Assembly: GCA_000328365.1 (NCBI GenBank)
Contig: KB292699.1
Coordinates: 374,244 to 438,243, forward strand
From: Capitella teleta
Lineage: Eukaryota > Annelida > Polychaeta > Capitellidae
DNA length: 64,000 nucleotides
Reading direction: 5' to 3'
In this document: positions 62,987 through 64,000 of the stretch, piece after piece
How the letters are laid out: each line of letters opens with the position of its first letter
Numbering within the stretch: position 1 is the stretch's first letter
Program-made: the position numbers and the translations under genes
Notes under the pieces: generated by a model
The model's input: the letters and a program-made list of their open reading frames with translations, nothing else
Told to the model about the DNA's origin: nothing
Database searches by the model: none

Positions 62987-63631
62987 CATGGTAAGTTAGA
63001 TAACGTTATTGCCCCCATCCTGAGTAAAGTTAGATAACGTTATTTTGTAACGTTAGGGAAGGTTACCTACACGTGTCTCCCACATTTGCCTAACGTTTCG
63101 TGTTTGCTGGTCACATCAGGTGGAAGACGATAACATTGTGAGTTTGTGACCTCAAAGTGACCTCAATTGTGACCTTCAATGTCACCTCCAAGTCTAAATG
63201 GTACATGAGGCTGGTGCCTCTCACCACATCTTGTATCTCTATATCATCTCAAGTCTGATTGGAGTTGATGAGGCGGGTGCCTCTCACTGTATCTTTTATC
63301 TTCAATCTAAAATGATAGGCTATTGATATCGTTCACCTAAAAGTATTACCATAGAGAAAGGATTAATGAAAGTGGACATGTCGCGTGAATGCCGGTCTTT
63401 TCGCGGGCGAGCAAATATTCCAAATTGTAGACGGCTCGAGCGTCGATCAGTCTCCACATGATTAACATGTTTCCCTGAACCTGGCTGAAAAGAATACCGA
63501 AAAATGCTGTTAACACGGCCATATCTTTTAACCCCAAAGAGCGAGAGCTTAAAAAATTTACAATGTATAGAGACGCAACCAACACGAGTATGTTGTGGAA
63601 ACCAATCAAATGAATATCACGTATGATATTG

Positions 63632-63721
63632 CAGAGTTATTCGACTTTTGTCAAATATGATCAAAAACGTTATTAGTACACAACAAATGTTGATAATGTT
63701 TGAAAAAGTCGAATAACTCTG
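63632..63721. repeat. Imperfect 90-bp inverted repeat
   Basis: The ends CAGAGTTATTCGACTTTT and AAAAAGTCGAATAACTCTG are complementary over about 18 bp. The interior also pairs partly. MITE-sized, but no target-site duplication was identified. Confidence 0.75.
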
Positions 63722-64000
63722 AAATTATCTGAAAAAATTGTAAATATATGAAATAATGAAATAATGTGACATAAATTTACTTTCAATACATTTATTATTC
63801 ATAAATTAATCGACAGCGCACGGTTTACTCTACTAAGAAAAAAAAAATCAAAATTAAAATAAATAAGTAAATATTAAAAAAAAAATCACTACTTTATTTA
63901 ATTAATAACTAATAAGTAATCATAACGTGAATTGACCAGAATCTATAATAGCGAGCACAATCATAACGCGCAATTCGACAAACTCCTGGAGAAAGCAGGA

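Larger units (their letters stand above)
61545..64000. other. Intergenic region to the window end
   Basis: No recognised gene. It holds GGTTA-type short repeats (62897-62935), a cluster of GTTAGATAACGTTA motifs with a perfect hairpin (62946-63060) and an imperfect inverted repeat (63632-63721). A minus-strand 87-codon frame (63346-63609; hydrophobic N-terminus, MWRLIDARAVYNLEYLLARE) is protein-like but unassigned. Confidence 0.45.

Overview
The window is nuclear DNA of an animal, most likely a marine invertebrate. An echinoderm or a related deuterostome is my best guess, but nothing here settles the phylum. The evidence is spliced genes with GT..AG introns, a replication-type histone H3 followed by the metazoan histone 3' stem-loop, TATA-box promoters, poly-A signals, nuclear tRNA-Pro genes, a tRNA-derived SINE family and AT-rich DNA full of microsatellites. 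No retrovirus-like, Polinton or other viral element was recognised.

Layout. 0-2 kb: an intronless BTB-BACK-Kelch gene on the minus strand. 2.7-5 kb: a decayed histone locus, with an orphan H2A tail and stem-loop, a CCAAT/TATA promoter region, two A-U-closed histone-like stem-loops, and an H3 copy with an internal TAG. 5-25 kb: gene-poor DNA with SINE fragments and simple repeats. 25-28.7 kb: a complete two-exon glycosyltransferase family 92 (GT92) gene with its TATA box, an overlapping upstream ORF and a poly-A signal. 31 kb: remains of a CAP (SCP/PR-1) gene. 32.5-42.5 kb: two tRNA-Pro(UGG) loci and a tRNA half-relic, among dispersed repeats and a perfect 78-bp palindrome. 43.9-47.2 kb: a diverged inverted duplication, with a full-length SINE (13-bp target-site duplications) inserted in its right arm. 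48.8-53.7 kb: repeats and a (TAA)75 tract. 53.9-61.5 kb: a tandem pair of small secretory-pathway genes with a farnesoic-acid-O-methyltransferase-like (FAMeT, Methyltransf_FA) domain, one apparently secreted and one membrane-anchored. They are separated by inverted copies of repeats that also lie at 34-35.6 kb. 61.5-64 kb: intergenic DNA with several hairpins.

The genes do not form a pathway. They cover protein recruitment to ubiquitin ligases (BTB-Kelch), chromatin (histone relics), Golgi glycosylation (GT92), translation (tRNA-Pro) and probable surface or secreted recognition (FAMeT pair). The FAMeT pair is the most biologically interesting unit: exons 1-3 have identical lengths and phases in both copies, while the C-terminal exons differ completely. 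Boundaries of diverged repeats were placed by eye and are approximate.
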